Assembly: GCF_019801015.1 (NCBI RefSeq)
Contig: NZ_JAHVJZ010000001.1
Location: 1 to 64,000 of the forward strand
Source: Marinobacter nauticus
GTDB taxonomy: Bacteria; Pseudomonadota; Gammaproteobacteria; Enterobacterales; Shewanellaceae
Reading direction: 5' to 3'
Length of the DNA stretch: 64,000 bases
Shown here: positions 34,478 through 43,622 of the stretch, one piece after another
Position numbering within the stretch: the first letter of the stretch is position 1
Layout: each line of letters begins with the position of its first letter
The notes under the pieces: model-generated
What the model saw: the letters and a program-made list of their open reading frames with translations, nothing else
Database searches by the model: none
Told to the model about the DNA's origin: nothing
Position numbers and translations under genes: made by a program

Positions 34478-35845
34478 ATGGGTGTACGGCGTAATCCGCC
34501 TCGGCTCCGGCGGCAAAAAGGGGTCATCATCATCGTGGTCACTATCGCTATGTTTGCGATTCTGGCGATGGCGGCGTTGGCGCTCGATGGCGGCCACTTG
34601 TTGCTGAACAAAAGCCGGTTGCAGAACGCGGTGGACGCCGCTGCGCTCAGTGCTGCGGTGAGCATTGAGCGCGGACGCACCCAAGCCGAAGCCCGACTCG
34701 ATGGGATCAGCACCATGAGCGGGGCATTGGGGCAAAACGACTTTGCCGAACTCAGTGCCGGGGTGGATCTGAGCGCGTTGGATTACGCCATCAATGCCAT
34801 CAACAATCAGATCACCATCGAATTCTCGGTGGAGCCGGACCCCTTTGTCGCGGTCAGCGACCCCACGGCGGAATACGCCCGGGTGACGGTGGTCCATGTG
34901 GGTTTGCCCTCTTTTCTGGCCCAGGTGTTTGGGTTCAATAAGGAGGTCAGCGCCTCTGCGGTTGCTGGTCCGAGCACGTCGACCCCAAACTGCAGCACCG
35001 ACTTGCTGCCGATGATGGTGTGTGCGGCCGACCTCTCCAGCGATGCCGAGAACTTTGGCTATCCGCTGAATAAGTTTATGGCGATGAAGCTTTCCAGCGG
35101 TCAGGACTCCGACGTTGGCCCCGGAAACTTCCGGCTGGTGAGGTTGGGCGACAACACCGGCGCTGCCGATATCCGCCGCGCCATGGCGGGGGATTCCAAC
35201 AGCGATGGATTCTGTTTTGGTTATGACGGCCCGAATGCCACGGAAACGGTGGAAACCGAGCCCGGCAACACCACCGGACCGGTGGCGCAGGGACTCAATA
35301 CCCGGTTGGGTAAGTGGACGGGGGGTCAGGTTAACTCGAACGACCATCCGCCGGATCACGACATCTGCGTTGGCGACACACTGGATGTGAATGCCGAAGG
35401 GCAGGTGATCGACACTAACGGCGTACCGATTGAAATGATGTCCGAGTCGGTCGAGGGGGATTACTACGTCAACCCCCAGAACTACTACAGCGGCTATTAC
35501 CACCATGGCCATTACACCAGCGTGGCCGGGCACATGTGCCCCACTAACTACAGTGAGGCCAACACCACTACGGCCAGCGGCTCCGAGTTTCGCCGGGAGT
35601 TTTCCATCGTGGTGGCCGATTGCGGTGACGGTGACAACAGCGGCCAGGCATCGATGCCCTTTGTCGGTTTTGCCTGCTTTTACATGATGCAGGAGGTGGT
35701 GCAGAAGGGGAACGACTCCTACGTGGTGGGCGAGTTCCTGGGGGATTGCACTAACGACGCTGGTGGCGTCAGCGAAACGCCGAACTCCACCGCCGGGCCC
35801 TATCGCATTGTCCTGTATCGGGACCCGGACAGTAAGGACTCATGA
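34478..35845 (+). CDS. tadG: Flp pilus-assembly protein TadG
   Basis: A 455-residue protein with the TadG N-terminal hydrophobic helix (GVIIIVVTIAMFAILAMAALALDGG, residues about 16-40, beginning RRQKG) and the LDGGHLLLNKSRLQNAVDAAALSAA region that defines the family. The rest is a long exported domain with several Cys and a HHGH patch, no clear von Willebrand motif. TadG is anchored in the inner membrane and acts in Flp assembly. The ATG at 34478 is preferred to the TTG at 34472. The stop overlaps tadE. Confidence 0.86.
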   Translation: MGVRRNPPRLRRQKGVIIIVVTIAMFAILAMAALALDGGHLLLNKSRLQNAVDAAALSAAVSIERGRTQAEARLDGISTMSGALGQNDFAELSAGVDLSALDYAINAINNQITIEFSVEPDPFVAVSDPTAEYARVTVVHVGLPSFLAQVFGFNKEVSASAVAGPSTSTPNCSTDLLPMMVCAADLSSDAENFGYPLNKFMAMKLSSGQDSDVGPGNFRLVRLGDNTGAADIRRAMAGDSNSDGFCFGYDGPNATETVETEPGNTTGPVAQGLNTRLGKWTGGQVNSNDHPPDHDICVGDTLDVNAEGQVIDTNGVPIEMMSESVEGDYYVNPQNYYSGYYHHGHYTSVAGHMCPTNYSEANTTTASGSEFRREFSIVVADCGDGDNSGQASMPFVGFACFYMMQEVVQKGNDSYVVGEFLGDCTNDAGGVSETPNSTAGPYRIVLYRDPDSKDS

Positions 35846-36300
35846 TGAAACAGCCTAAATCACTCCGACGCCAGCGCGGTGTGGCAGCGGTTGAAGCCAC
35901 CATCGCCTTACCGATTCTGTTTCTGATGTTCTACGTCACCGCAGAGATGGGGCGCATGCTCTACCAATACCATCAGTTAAATCAGCTGGCGCGCAATGCC
36001 GCCCGCCATCTGATCAGTTACTCCAGTACCAACGATACCGGTGTCATTGACCTGTCAGATGATCTCCAGGCTCAAATTCGCAATATGGCAGTGACCGGAT
36101 TAACCACCGGCGGCACGGCTCAGTTGAACGGACTGACTGTCGATAATGTGCAGATCACCGTGGTCAATTCCGATCTGGCCAGGGTGACTGTCAGCTATGA
36201 CTGGACGCCGATTTTTGGCGACAGCATTCCCGGTTTTTTTGGCGATGCCATCAGCCTGAACTGGGATCTGGTGGCCTCAGCAACCATGAGGCCGTTATGA
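35842..36300 (+). CDS. tadE: Pseudopilin TadE
   Basis: A 152-residue type IVb pseudopilin. The leader MMKQPKSLRRQRG is cut before VAAVEATIALPILFL, giving the Glu at mature position 5 and a hydrophobic helix. TadE is processed by TadV and required for pilus assembly. The start overlaps the tadG stop by four bases and its own stop overlaps tadF. Confidence 0.9.
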   Translation: MMKQPKSLRRQRGVAAVEATIALPILFLMFYVTAEMGRMLYQYHQLNQLARNAARHLISYSSTNDTGVIDLSDDLQAQIRNMAVTGLTTGGTAQLNGLTVDNVQITVVNSDLARVTVSYDWTPIFGDSIPGFFGDAISLNWDLVASATMRPL

Positions 36301-36794
36301 ACATTCGAAATCTCAAATCTCAGAGCGGTGTTTACATCGTGGAATTTGCCATCGTTGCTTCGGTGGTGTTTGTGATGTTGTTTGCCTGCATGGAAGCCGC
36401 GCGCCTGATGTACAGCTACCAGGTGTTGTCGGAGTTGTCCCGTCGCACCGCCAGGCTGGCGATTGTCTGTTCTCCGGACCTGCTGTCTGCAGAGACGCCG
36501 GTGGCCACCAACGCGATGAAGGATTTGGCTCTGTTCAACGGCGAACTGAACCTGCCGGGGCTGAACCGCGCCAATCTGCAGATTGAGTATCTTGATGAAC
36601 TGGGCGGTACTGCGACGCAGTTGTCCTTTATCCGGCATGTGCGTTCGACCATCACCGGGTATCAGCACGAGCTGATGATCCCGTTCTTCAATGTCACGTT
36701 TACTGCTCCCGACTTTGTCACCTTGCTGCCTTCCGAGAGCCTGGGGCAGACCCGGACAAATACGACCACGTTTTGCAGTGGAGGCGCCGTATGA
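36297..36794 (+). CDS. tadF: Pseudopilin TadF
   Basis: A 165-residue TadE-like protein. The leader ends in SQSG, followed by VYIVEFAIVASVVFVM with a Glu at mature position 5. Paralogue of the preceding gene and with the same role. The ATG overlaps the tadE stop (ATGA), and the tadZ start overlaps its own stop, so tadG-tadE-tadF-tadZ are translationally coupled. Confidence 0.88.
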   Translation: MNIRNLKSQSGVYIVEFAIVASVVFVMLFACMEAARLMYSYQVLSELSRRTARLAIVCSPDLLSAETPVATNAMKDLALFNGELNLPGLNRANLQIEYLDELGGTATQLSFIRHVRSTITGYQHELMIPFFNVTFTAPDFVTLLPSESLGQTRTNTTTFCSGGAV

Positions 36795-38044
36795 CCCGAT
36801 CCCAATCGCCGCTCAGTGAGCAGCAAGCCTTTCCCGAATCGATGGCTCAAATCGAAGCCGTGGATCGCCTGAGCCGCCGCCGGACTCTGCCGGTCATGCT
36901 GTCCACCTTACTGGTTACCCCACCGGGGGATGATGGCCATGACTTGTCTGAGGCATTGCTCAGCGTGCCCAACGTAAAACTGACTCAAATTGACCATCGC
37001 GAGGTCGACGGTGAACACAGCAAAGACAGTCACCTTATGGTGCTGTTGCTGCCGGATGACGGAGAGAGTGCGCTGGCTGCCATTGCCCACTATTGTGGCC
37101 GTTGCAAACACACCCTGGTGGTGGGGCGTCAGATGCATCCCCAGCTGCTGCGGGCTGCCATGAAAGCGGGTGCTCACGATTTTCTTCCCGCCAGTGCCTC
37201 CCAGGAGGAGTTGACCCGGGTGCTGTTCGACATCGCAGAGAAGGTGGCGACCTGCACCCAGCTGGCGCCCACCATCGCCGTGTTAAACAGCAAAGGGGGG
37301 TGTGGCACCAGCTTTATCAGTGCCGCCATCGCCGATTACCTGGCCGCCCGAGACAGCGAAGCTGAGATCGCGCTGCTGGATGGGGACCAGGTGCAGGCAG
37401 GCCAGTCCCACCTGCTTGATCTGGAGCCTGAATACTACCTGCATCATGCCTTGTCGCTGGCAGAGGAGATGGATGACAACGCCCTGACCGGCATGATGTG
37501 CCAGCTTGAAAACCTCCATCTGCTGCCCGCCTCGCCGTTCAGTCAGCAGTCCGACGGTTCGATGGAGTACCTCCAGTTACCCAATCTGATGTTCAAAATC
37601 CGCTGCCACTATGACGCCGTGGTGGTGGATCTCTCCCGTGGAGCCGAACCCTGGGCCAACCCGATTCTGATGGACGCGGATATGGTGCTGGTGGTGATCC
37701 AGGACAGCCTGGCGTCACTGCGCAGTGCCGCCGCAGCGGTTCGTCATCTGGTGTTTGAGCTGGGAGTGTCGAAAAACCGCATCCGTCTGGTGTTTAACCG
37801 TTATCAGGCGCGCAAAGGCGTGGTGTCTCTCTCGGATGTGAAAGAGGCTTCCGGGCTGAGTACGGTTTACACGGTTCGAAACGACTTTAAATGCGTCAAC
37901 ACCTGTCTGGATGAAGGCAAGCGGTTGTCCCGGTTTGCCGCCAAAGAGGCGGTCTCCCGTGATATTGCCCAGATCTGCAACGACCTGCTTCCGCCCCATT
38001 CGGATCCCAAGGGGTCGGGATTTTGGGCGCGGCTCTGGCGATAA
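36791..38044 (+). CDS. tadZ: Tad pilus polar localisation protein TadZ/CpaE
   Basis: A 417-residue ParA/MinD-like protein. The N-terminal 150 residues look like a degenerate receiver domain and the C-terminal half is the ATPase domain. The P-loop reads NSKGGCGTSF, so it keeps the signature Lys of the deviant Walker A but has Thr-Ser where Lys-Thr is usual. This departure is familiar among CpaE/TadZ. TadZ places the pilus machine, usually at the pole. The ATG at 36791 overlaps the tadF stop. Confidence 0.88.
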   Translation: MTRSQSPLSEQQAFPESMAQIEAVDRLSRRRTLPVMLSTLLVTPPGDDGHDLSEALLSVPNVKLTQIDHREVDGEHSKDSHLMVLLLPDDGESALAAIAHYCGRCKHTLVVGRQMHPQLLRAAMKAGAHDFLPASASQEELTRVLFDIAEKVATCTQLAPTIAVLNSKGGCGTSFISAAIADYLAARDSEAEIALLDGDQVQAGQSHLLDLEPEYYLHHALSLAEEMDDNALTGMMCQLENLHLLPASPFSQQSDGSMEYLQLPNLMFKIRCHYDAVVVDLSRGAEPWANPILMDADMVLVVIQDSLASLRSAAAAVRHLVFELGVSKNRIRLVFNRYQARKGVVSLSDVKEASGLSTVYTVRNDFKCVNTCLDEGKRLSRFAAKEAVSRDIAQICNDLLPPHSDPKGSGFWARLWR

Positions 38045-38062
38045 CCAGCGAGGAGCAACGCC

Positions 38063-39391
38063 ATGACAAACACACCGGCCCTGACCAGCGCGTTTACCCA
38101 ACACCTGCTGAATCCGCAGGAAACCATCATGAAGCAGGAGCTCTACGAGCGCCTGCTGGATACGCTGGACGTGTCCAAGCTGGAACTGATTGAGGAAAAC
38201 GAAGCGCGGCAGCAGATCAACCGAATCTGCATTCAGCTGCTCAATGAAAATCCGCGCCCCATCAGCATGGCTTCCCGGGACAAGATCCTGAAGCAGATCA
38301 CCGACGAAGTGATGGGCCTGGGGCCACTGGAACCCCTGCTGGCGGATTCCAGCATCTCGGACATTCTGATCAACAACGCAGAGAACATCTTCGTCGAACG
38401 GTTTGGTAAGCTCGAACGCGTTCCCATGCGGTTTCATGATGACCGCCACCTGCTCAATATCATCGACAAAATCGTTTCCAGCGTCGGCCGCCGGGTGGAT
38501 GAGTCCAGTCCGATGGTGGACGCGCGCCTCAAAGACGGCTCTCGGGTTAACGCCATCATTCCCCCGTTGGCACTGGATGGCCCCAGCATGTCTATCCGTC
38601 GTTTTACGGTCGACAAGCTGACTGCCGAGCAACTGGTGGCTTATCAGTCACTCACTCCGCAGATGCACCAACTGCTCAGGGCCGTGGTGCATGGCAAGCT
38701 TAATGTCCTGATCTCCGGTGGTACCGGCAGCGGTAAGACCACCATGCTCAATGTATTGTCCGGTTATATCCCCTCCGATGAGCGCATCATCACCATCGAA
38801 GACTCGGCGGAACTTCAACTTCAACAGCCCCATGTGGTGCGTCTGGAGTCCCGGCCCTCCAACCTGGAAGGGCGGGGCGCCGTACCCCAGCGTGAACTGG
38901 TGAAGAACAGCCTGCGGATGCGCCCGGATCGCATCGTGATCGGTGAGGTTCGGGGCGGCGAAGCCCTGGATATGCTGACCGCCATGAACACCGGCCATGA
39001 AGGCTCGCTGACCACGCTGCACGCCAACAGCTGCCGGGATGCTCTGAGTCGACTCGAGAATATGGTCTGCATGGCCGGGTTCGAGATGCCGGTGAAAAAC
39101 ATCCGCACTCAGATCGCTTCCGCCATCAACCTGGTGGTACAGCTGGACCGCATGGAAGACGGCAAGCGGCGGGTGGTGAGCATCGCGGAGATCACCGGCA
39201 TGGAAGGGGAAGTGATCACCATGTCCGACCTGTTCGTGTTCCAACGTCGTGGGCGCGATGCTGAGGGGCGGATCCTGGGTGAGTTTGTGGCTACCGGCGT
39301 TATCCCGCGCTTCTTCGACGAACTGGTTGCCAAAGGCGTCGAACTGTCGCGCAAATTGTTCGAATCCGACCAGCGCTTCGACATTATCTGA
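38063..39391 (+). CDS. tadA: Tad pilus assembly ATPase TadA/CpaF
   Basis: A 442-residue secretion ATPase of the VirB11/PilT class that powers pilus extension and retraction. Walker A is GGTGSGKTT (219-227) with the Asp box nearby, and the GEVRGGEA Walker B region is intact. The N-terminal all-alpha region (about 20-110) matches CpaF. A GAGGAG site precedes the ATG. Cytoplasmic, docking to TadB/TadC. Confidence 0.94.
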   Translation: MTNTPALTSAFTQHLLNPQETIMKQELYERLLDTLDVSKLELIEENEARQQINRICIQLLNENPRPISMASRDKILKQITDEVMGLGPLEPLLADSSISDILINNAENIFVERFGKLERVPMRFHDDRHLLNIIDKIVSSVGRRVDESSPMVDARLKDGSRVNAIIPPLALDGPSMSIRRFTVDKLTAEQLVAYQSLTPQMHQLLRAVVHGKLNVLISGGTGSGKTTMLNVLSGYIPSDERIITIEDSAELQLQQPHVVRLESRPSNLEGRGAVPQRELVKNSLRMRPDRIVIGEVRGGEALDMLTAMNTGHEGSLTTLHANSCRDALSRLENMVCMAGFEMPVKNIRTQIASAINLVVQLDRMEDGKRRVVSIAEITGMEGEVITMSDLFVFQRRGRDAEGRILGEFVATGVIPRFFDELVAKGVELSRKLFESDQRFDII

Positions 39392-39400
39392 GGAGGCGAT

Positions 39401-40375
39401 ATGAGCGTTTCAATGATCTTCCTCATCTGTGTGTTTGCGGCGGTGGTCTTGCTGTCGCAGGCCCTGTTTATCCCGGTTTATCGACCCAAGCGGGGGGACA
39501 CCAAGCTGGTGAAAGCCCGCCTGCAGCGCCTGGCGGAACAGTGGGGCGAAGGGGAAAGCAGCGTCTCCATCGCGATGGAGAACCGGCTTAAGCGGGCTTC
39601 GGTGCTGGGACGACGTCTTGAGGCCATCCCCTTTATTGAGCGGTTATCTGAAAAACTTGCTCAGTCCGGCTCGCGGACGTTAGGCCATCAATACCTGCTG
39701 ATGGCTCTGGTGGTGGCCACCCTGTTGGGGATCGGCGCGTTCTTTGTCTCTAAAGAGCCCTTCCTGGCTGCCGTGGCCTTCGTGGTAACCCTGGCGTTCT
39801 TTAACTCCAAGCTGGAGCGCGACTTCGTTAAGCGGCTGGACCAGATAGAGGAGCAGTTTCCCGAAGCGCTGGATGTGGTGCGCCGGGGCCTGCAGGCGGG
39901 TTACGCGTTTCCGGACTCCATCAAACTGGCCTATGAAGAGCTGGATGGGCCCATTGCTTATGAATTTAAGCTGATGTTTGCGGACATCAACTATGGCAAA
40001 GACGTTCGCCGTGCTCTGCTGCACTTTATCGAGCGGGTGCCGACGGTCTCGGCAATGGCCTTTGCTACGGCGGTTCAGGTGCAGAAAGAAACCGGGGGGA
40101 ATCTGGCGGAAAACATTCAGAACCTGACCCGCATTATCCGCAAGCGTTTCCATTTCCAGCGCCAGGTTAAAACCTACTCCGCGCAAGGGCGGATGTCGGC
40201 CTGGGTACTGGTGTGTGTGCCGTTGGCCCTGTTTGGGTATCTCTACCTGACCAGCCCCAATTACGCCAAAGAGCTGACTGACACCGAGCCGGGACTGAAC
40301 CTGCTGATCGCCGGCGGCATCGGCATGGCCATTGGGATTTTCTGGATCTCACGACTGATCAAGATCGAGGTGTGA
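39401..40375 (+). CDS. tadB: Tad inner-membrane platform protein TadB
   Basis: A 324-residue T2SS-F domain protein with a signal-anchor at the N-terminus and three further hydrophobic segments. The conserved ALDVVRRGLQAGYAFPDS and RVPTVSAMAFATAVQ sit in the cytoplasmic T2SSF fold. It pairs with TadC as the platform on which TadA acts. It starts 9 bp after tadA with AGGAGG site, and its stop overlaps the tadC region. Confidence 0.92.
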   Translation: MSVSMIFLICVFAAVVLLSQALFIPVYRPKRGDTKLVKARLQRLAEQWGEGESSVSIAMENRLKRASVLGRRLEAIPFIERLSEKLAQSGSRTLGHQYLLMALVVATLLGIGAFFVSKEPFLAAVAFVVTLAFFNSKLERDFVKRLDQIEEQFPEALDVVRRGLQAGYAFPDSIKLAYEELDGPIAYEFKLMFADINYGKDVRRALLHFIERVPTVSAMAFATAVQVQKETGGNLAENIQNLTRIIRKRFHFQRQVKTYSAQGRMSAWVLVCVPLALFGYLYLTSPNYAKELTDTEPGLNLLIAGGIGMAIGIFWISRLIKIEV

Positions 40376-40377
40376 GC

Positions 40378-41343
40378 ATGGACTACATCGTCGGCTTATT
40401 TAACGAACTGCTGAACAACCGCCAATATTCTGTTTGGGTGATTTACGCCATTGCAGCTGCCGCCGGAGTCACGCTGGCGGTGGCCTGCCTGTTGCTTTAC
40501 ACCGGGCTCGCTTCGCCGGTCCGGGCCCGTCTGAAAGGGTTGAAGTCTGAACTGGCGCTGGCCAGCGGTGAGGGCGCCTTTGACGACGCCCTGGAGCACG
40601 ACAGCGGCAAGCAAAATCCCATGCTGAAGCACCTCTCCTTCGACAGTGCGGGCAGTCGCAAGCGTCTGATTCATGCCGGATTTCACTCTAACTCCGCCCT
40701 GGCGGTTTACAACGCCGTCCGGATTTTGCTGATGCTGTTTGCCGGCATTACCAGCGTGGTGTTGCTGCAGGTGATGGCGGAGATGTCCACCTCGATTCAG
40801 GTTTACGTGATCGTGGGCCTGCTGGGGCTGGCGTTTCTGCTGCCCAGTATCGTTCTGGATCGCTTTGCCAATGCCCGGATGAAGCGCATCCGGGCCGGGT
40901 TCCCTGATGCGCTGGATCTGCTGGTGGTGTGCTGCGAGTCCGGCCAGGGCCTGTTGGCCGGGTTGCAGCGGGTCAGCCAGGAGATTCGGGTCAGTCACGG
41001 TGAACTGGCGGAAGAGTTGCTGCTGGTTTGCCAGAAGAATCGCGCGGGCATCGACCTCGCCGTGGGGCTTGAGGAGTTCGCAGAACGAACCGGTCTTGAG
41101 GACGTTCGCGGCCTGAATGGTGCGATAACACAAAGTCTTAGACTGGGAACCGGCATTGCCGAAACGCTGAGGGTCTATGCTGAAGAGTACCGGGATAAAC
41201 GTCTGCAGGCCGCTGAGGAGATGGCAGCGAAGCTGGGGGTGAAAATCATCTTTCCCATGCTCGTTTGCATCTGGCCAGCGTTCTTTGTGGTGGCGGTGGG
41301 CCCGGCAATTCTGAAAGTGATGGAAGCCTGGAAACATCTTTAA
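40378..41343 (+). CDS. tadC: Tad inner-membrane platform protein TadC
   Basis: A 321-residue T2SS-F domain protein, partner of TadB. It has a signal-anchor, the cytoplasmic fold (ALDLLVVCCESGQGLLAGLQ), and C-terminal hydrophobic segments. The ATG at 40378 is preferred to the GTG at 40372, which overlaps the tadB stop, because a GAGG site sits about seven bases upstream. It follows tadB by two bases. Confidence 0.9.
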   Translation: MDYIVGLFNELLNNRQYSVWVIYAIAAAAGVTLAVACLLLYTGLASPVRARLKGLKSELALASGEGAFDDALEHDSGKQNPMLKHLSFDSAGSRKRLIHAGFHSNSALAVYNAVRILLMLFAGITSVVLLQVMAEMSTSIQVYVIVGLLGLAFLLPSIVLDRFANARMKRIRAGFPDALDLLVVCCESGQGLLAGLQRVSQEIRVSHGELAEELLLVCQKNRAGIDLAVGLEEFAERTGLEDVRGLNGAITQSLRLGTGIAETLRVYAEEYRDKRLQAAEEMAAKLGVKIIFPMLVCIWPAFFVVAVGPAILKVMEAWKHL

Positions 41344-41362
41344 CAGGGATGGGGGAACGCGT

Positions 41363-42394
41363 ATGAAATGGCCGTGCCGTTGGGTGGTATCAATGCTCTG
41401 CGTAGTGGTAATGAGCGGCTGTCAAAGCCGTCCGGAGCCTCAGGTTATGGCACCTGACATCAATCAACTGGAGCAACAGGCGGTCAGTGCACAGCGGATG
41501 GGGCAGTACACCACGGCACTGAAAACCTACCTGGAATTGCTGGATGCTCAACCGGATAACGTGGAATACCTGTACCAGATTGGCCAGATCCAGGCGCAGC
41601 TGGGCAAGAACGAGCATGCCATCAAAGCCTTTCATGACGTGCTGAAAAACCAGCCAGACCATGTCCCAGCGATGACGGCGCTGGCTCTGGTGCACATGGA
41701 GTTCGGTGACAATCCTCAGGCCAGAACCTATCTGGATAAAGTGATTCGTCTGGACCAGAAACGGCTTTATGCCGAAGACGTCGACATTCAGGTCCAGGTG
41801 GGGGAGGAGGGCACCCAACCCTGGCACGCACTGGATGACGACTCACCTCTGCAGGCCTACCTGGCCCTGGGGATCCTCAGGGACCTGGACACGGATTTTG
41901 ATGGGGCGCAGGCGCTGTACCGACTGGTGCTGACCCAATCGCCGACACTGGCCAAGGCGCTGAATAATCTTGGCTACTCCTATTACCTGGCGGGCGACCT
42001 GATCCGTGCAGAGATGTATCTCAGGCAGGCGACGCAGCGACAACCGGAGTTTCTCCGGGCGTGGACCAACCTGGGGCTGGTTTACGTCAGGCGGGGGCAG
42101 AGTGAAAGGGCCTTTCAGGCGTTCCGGCGGGTGATGCCGGAGGCGGATGCCTATAACGACATCGGCTACTTCGTGATGCTGGAGGGCAAACTGGATGAGG
42201 CGGAACGGTTGTTTATGAAGGCGATCGACGCCTCCCCCATCTACTTCGCCAAAGCGCAGGACAATCTGCGCAGCGTGCAACAGCTCAAGATGCGCTCCAG
42301 CCTGGCGGACAGCCGGGAGGTGCAGGAGGCCCTTTATAAGGCCCGGTTGCAGTCTGGCGGGTTCTCACAGAGCCACTCTCTGTCGGGGCACTGA
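41363..42394 (+). CDS. tadD: Tad lipoprotein TadD (TPR)
   Basis: A 343-residue lipoprotein whose signal peptide ends with MSGC (Cys20). It is built mainly of tetratricopeptide repeats from about residue 40 to 300, for example YTTALKTYLELLDAQPDN and AKALNNLGYSYYLAGD. TadD probably aids assembly of the secretin complex as PilF/PilQ partners do. It is the last gene of the Tad locus. Only a weak GC hairpin without a clear T run follows. Confidence 0.88.
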   Translation: MKWPCRWVVSMLCVVVMSGCQSRPEPQVMAPDINQLEQQAVSAQRMGQYTTALKTYLELLDAQPDNVEYLYQIGQIQAQLGKNEHAIKAFHDVLKNQPDHVPAMTALALVHMEFGDNPQARTYLDKVIRLDQKRLYAEDVDIQVQVGEEGTQPWHALDDDSPLQAYLALGILRDLDTDFDGAQALYRLVLTQSPTLAKALNNLGYSYYLAGDLIRAEMYLRQATQRQPEFLRAWTNLGLVYVRRGQSERAFQAFRRVMPEADAYNDIGYFVMLEGKLDEAERLFMKAIDASPIYFAKAQDNLRSVQQLKMRSSLADSREVQEALYKARLQSGGFSQSHSLSGH

Positions 42395-42435
42395 TCCCAA
42401 TCCTGACGGCGCCTTTGAGCGCCGTCACTCTCTGG

Positions 42436-42464
42436 TTAACCTCAGGGGCTGGTTTTCGTATAAT
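42436..42464 (+). promoter_or_regulatory. Probable nadA promoter
   Basis: TTAACC (42436-42441), a 17-bp spacer and a perfect TATAAT (42459-42464), 38 bp before the nadA start. Good sigma-70 match. Confidence 0.6.
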
Positions 42465-42502
42465 GGCGGAACGAACGTTGTTGAAGCCACGAATCCGGAA
42501 AA

Positions 42503-43567
42503 ATGATTGAAGCTCCTGTTGTTGATGATCTGCACTACCCCTTCCCGCCCAAACCGGCACCGTTGAGCGAAGAGGCCAAGCAGGCCTACGTAACGCGCAT
42601 CAAGCGTCTGCTCAAGGAGAAGGACGCGGTCTTGGTGGCCCACTACTACACCGACCCGGAGATCCAGGCTCTGGCCGAAGAGACCGGTGGCTGTGTTGCT
42701 GACTCACTGGAAATGGCCCGTTTTGGTGCGGAGCATCCGGCTTCAACCCTGGTGGTAGCCGGGGTGCGCTTTATGGGCGAAACGGCTAAAACACTGACTC
42801 CGGAAAAGCGTGTGCTGATGCCGACACTGGCGGCGACCTGCTCGTTGGACCTGGGTTGCCCTGCGGATGAGTTTACCGCGTTCTGCGACGCCCACCCGGA
42901 TCACACCGTAGTGGTGTACGCCAATACGTCCGCCGCGGTGAAAGCCCGCGCTGACTGGGTTGTGACCTCCAGCATCGCGCTGGAGATCGTGGAGCACCTC
43001 GACAGCGAAGACCATAAGATCCTGTGGGGACCGGACCGTCACCTGGGCAGCTACATTGCTAAGCAAACCGGTGCCGAGATGCTGATGTGGCAAGGCGCTT
43101 GTGTGGTCCACGATGAGTTTAAGGCCAAGGCGCTGTTCGACCTGAAATCCCAGAACCCCAATGCCGCGGTGCTGGTGCATCCGGAATCACCCCAGTCTGT
43201 GGTTGAGATTGCGGATGCCGTGGGCTCCACCTCGCAGTTGATTAAAGCCAGCCAGGAGCTGCCCAACGACACCTTTATCGTGGCCACCGATAAAGGGATC
43301 TTCTACAAGATGCAGCAGCTCTCGCCGGACAAAACCTTTATTGAAGCCCCCACCGGCGGCAACGGTGCCACCTGCCGAAGCTGTGCGCACTGCCCCTGGA
43401 TGGCGATGAATGGTCTGCAGGCGATTGAGCAGGCGCTGATTGCCGAAGATAAGACCGAGCATGAAGTGTTTGTCGACGCAGACCTGGCGGAAAAAGCGAT
43501 GATTCCGCTCAACCGCATGCTCGACTTTGCCGCCGAGCTGCGACTGAAGGTCAAAGGCAACGCCTGA
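42503..43567 (+). CDS. nadA: Quinolinate synthase NadA
   Basis: A 354-residue [4Fe-4S] enzyme that condenses iminoaspartate with dihydroxyacetone phosphate to quinolinate in NAD biosynthesis. It is highly conserved from [20 protein letters not shown] to the cluster-binding [14 protein letters not shown] near the C-terminus. Length is normal. No nadB or nadC is adjacent. The ribosome site is weak. A terminator follows at 43583. Confidence 0.96.
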   Translation: MIEAPVVDDLHYPFPPKPAPLSEEAKQAYVTRIKRLLKEKDAVLVAHYYTDPEIQALAEETGGCVADSLEMARFGAEHPASTLVVAGVRFMGETAKTLTPEKRVLMPTLAATCSLDLGCPADEFTAFCDAHPDHTVVVYANTSAAVKARADWVVTSSIALEIVEHLDSEDHKILWGPDRHLGSYIAKQTGAEMLMWQGACVVHDEFKAKALFDLKSQNPNAAVLVHPESPQSVVEIADAVGSTSQLIKASQELPNDTFIVATDKGIFYKMQQLSPDKTFIEAPTGGNGATCRSCAHCPWMAMNGLQAIEQALIAEDKTEHEVFVDADLAEKAMIPLNRMLDFAAELRLKVKGNA

Positions 43568-43582
43568 GCCAACGCTATACTG

Positions 43583-43611
43583 AAAAACGCCGGATTGTCC
43601 GGCGTTTTTTT
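43583..43611 (+). terminator. nadA terminator
   Basis: AAAAACGCCGGA-TTG-TCCGGCGTTTTTTT hairpin and T run, overlapping the upstream region of the CHAD gene. Confidence 0.88.
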
Positions 43612-43622
43612 ATGAGGTGTTG

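Noticed and set aside
42405-42425. Rho-independent terminator after tadD
   Set aside because: The GACGGCGC/GCGCCGTC stem is good but lacks a T run, so it is left as a possible processing or pause hairpin.
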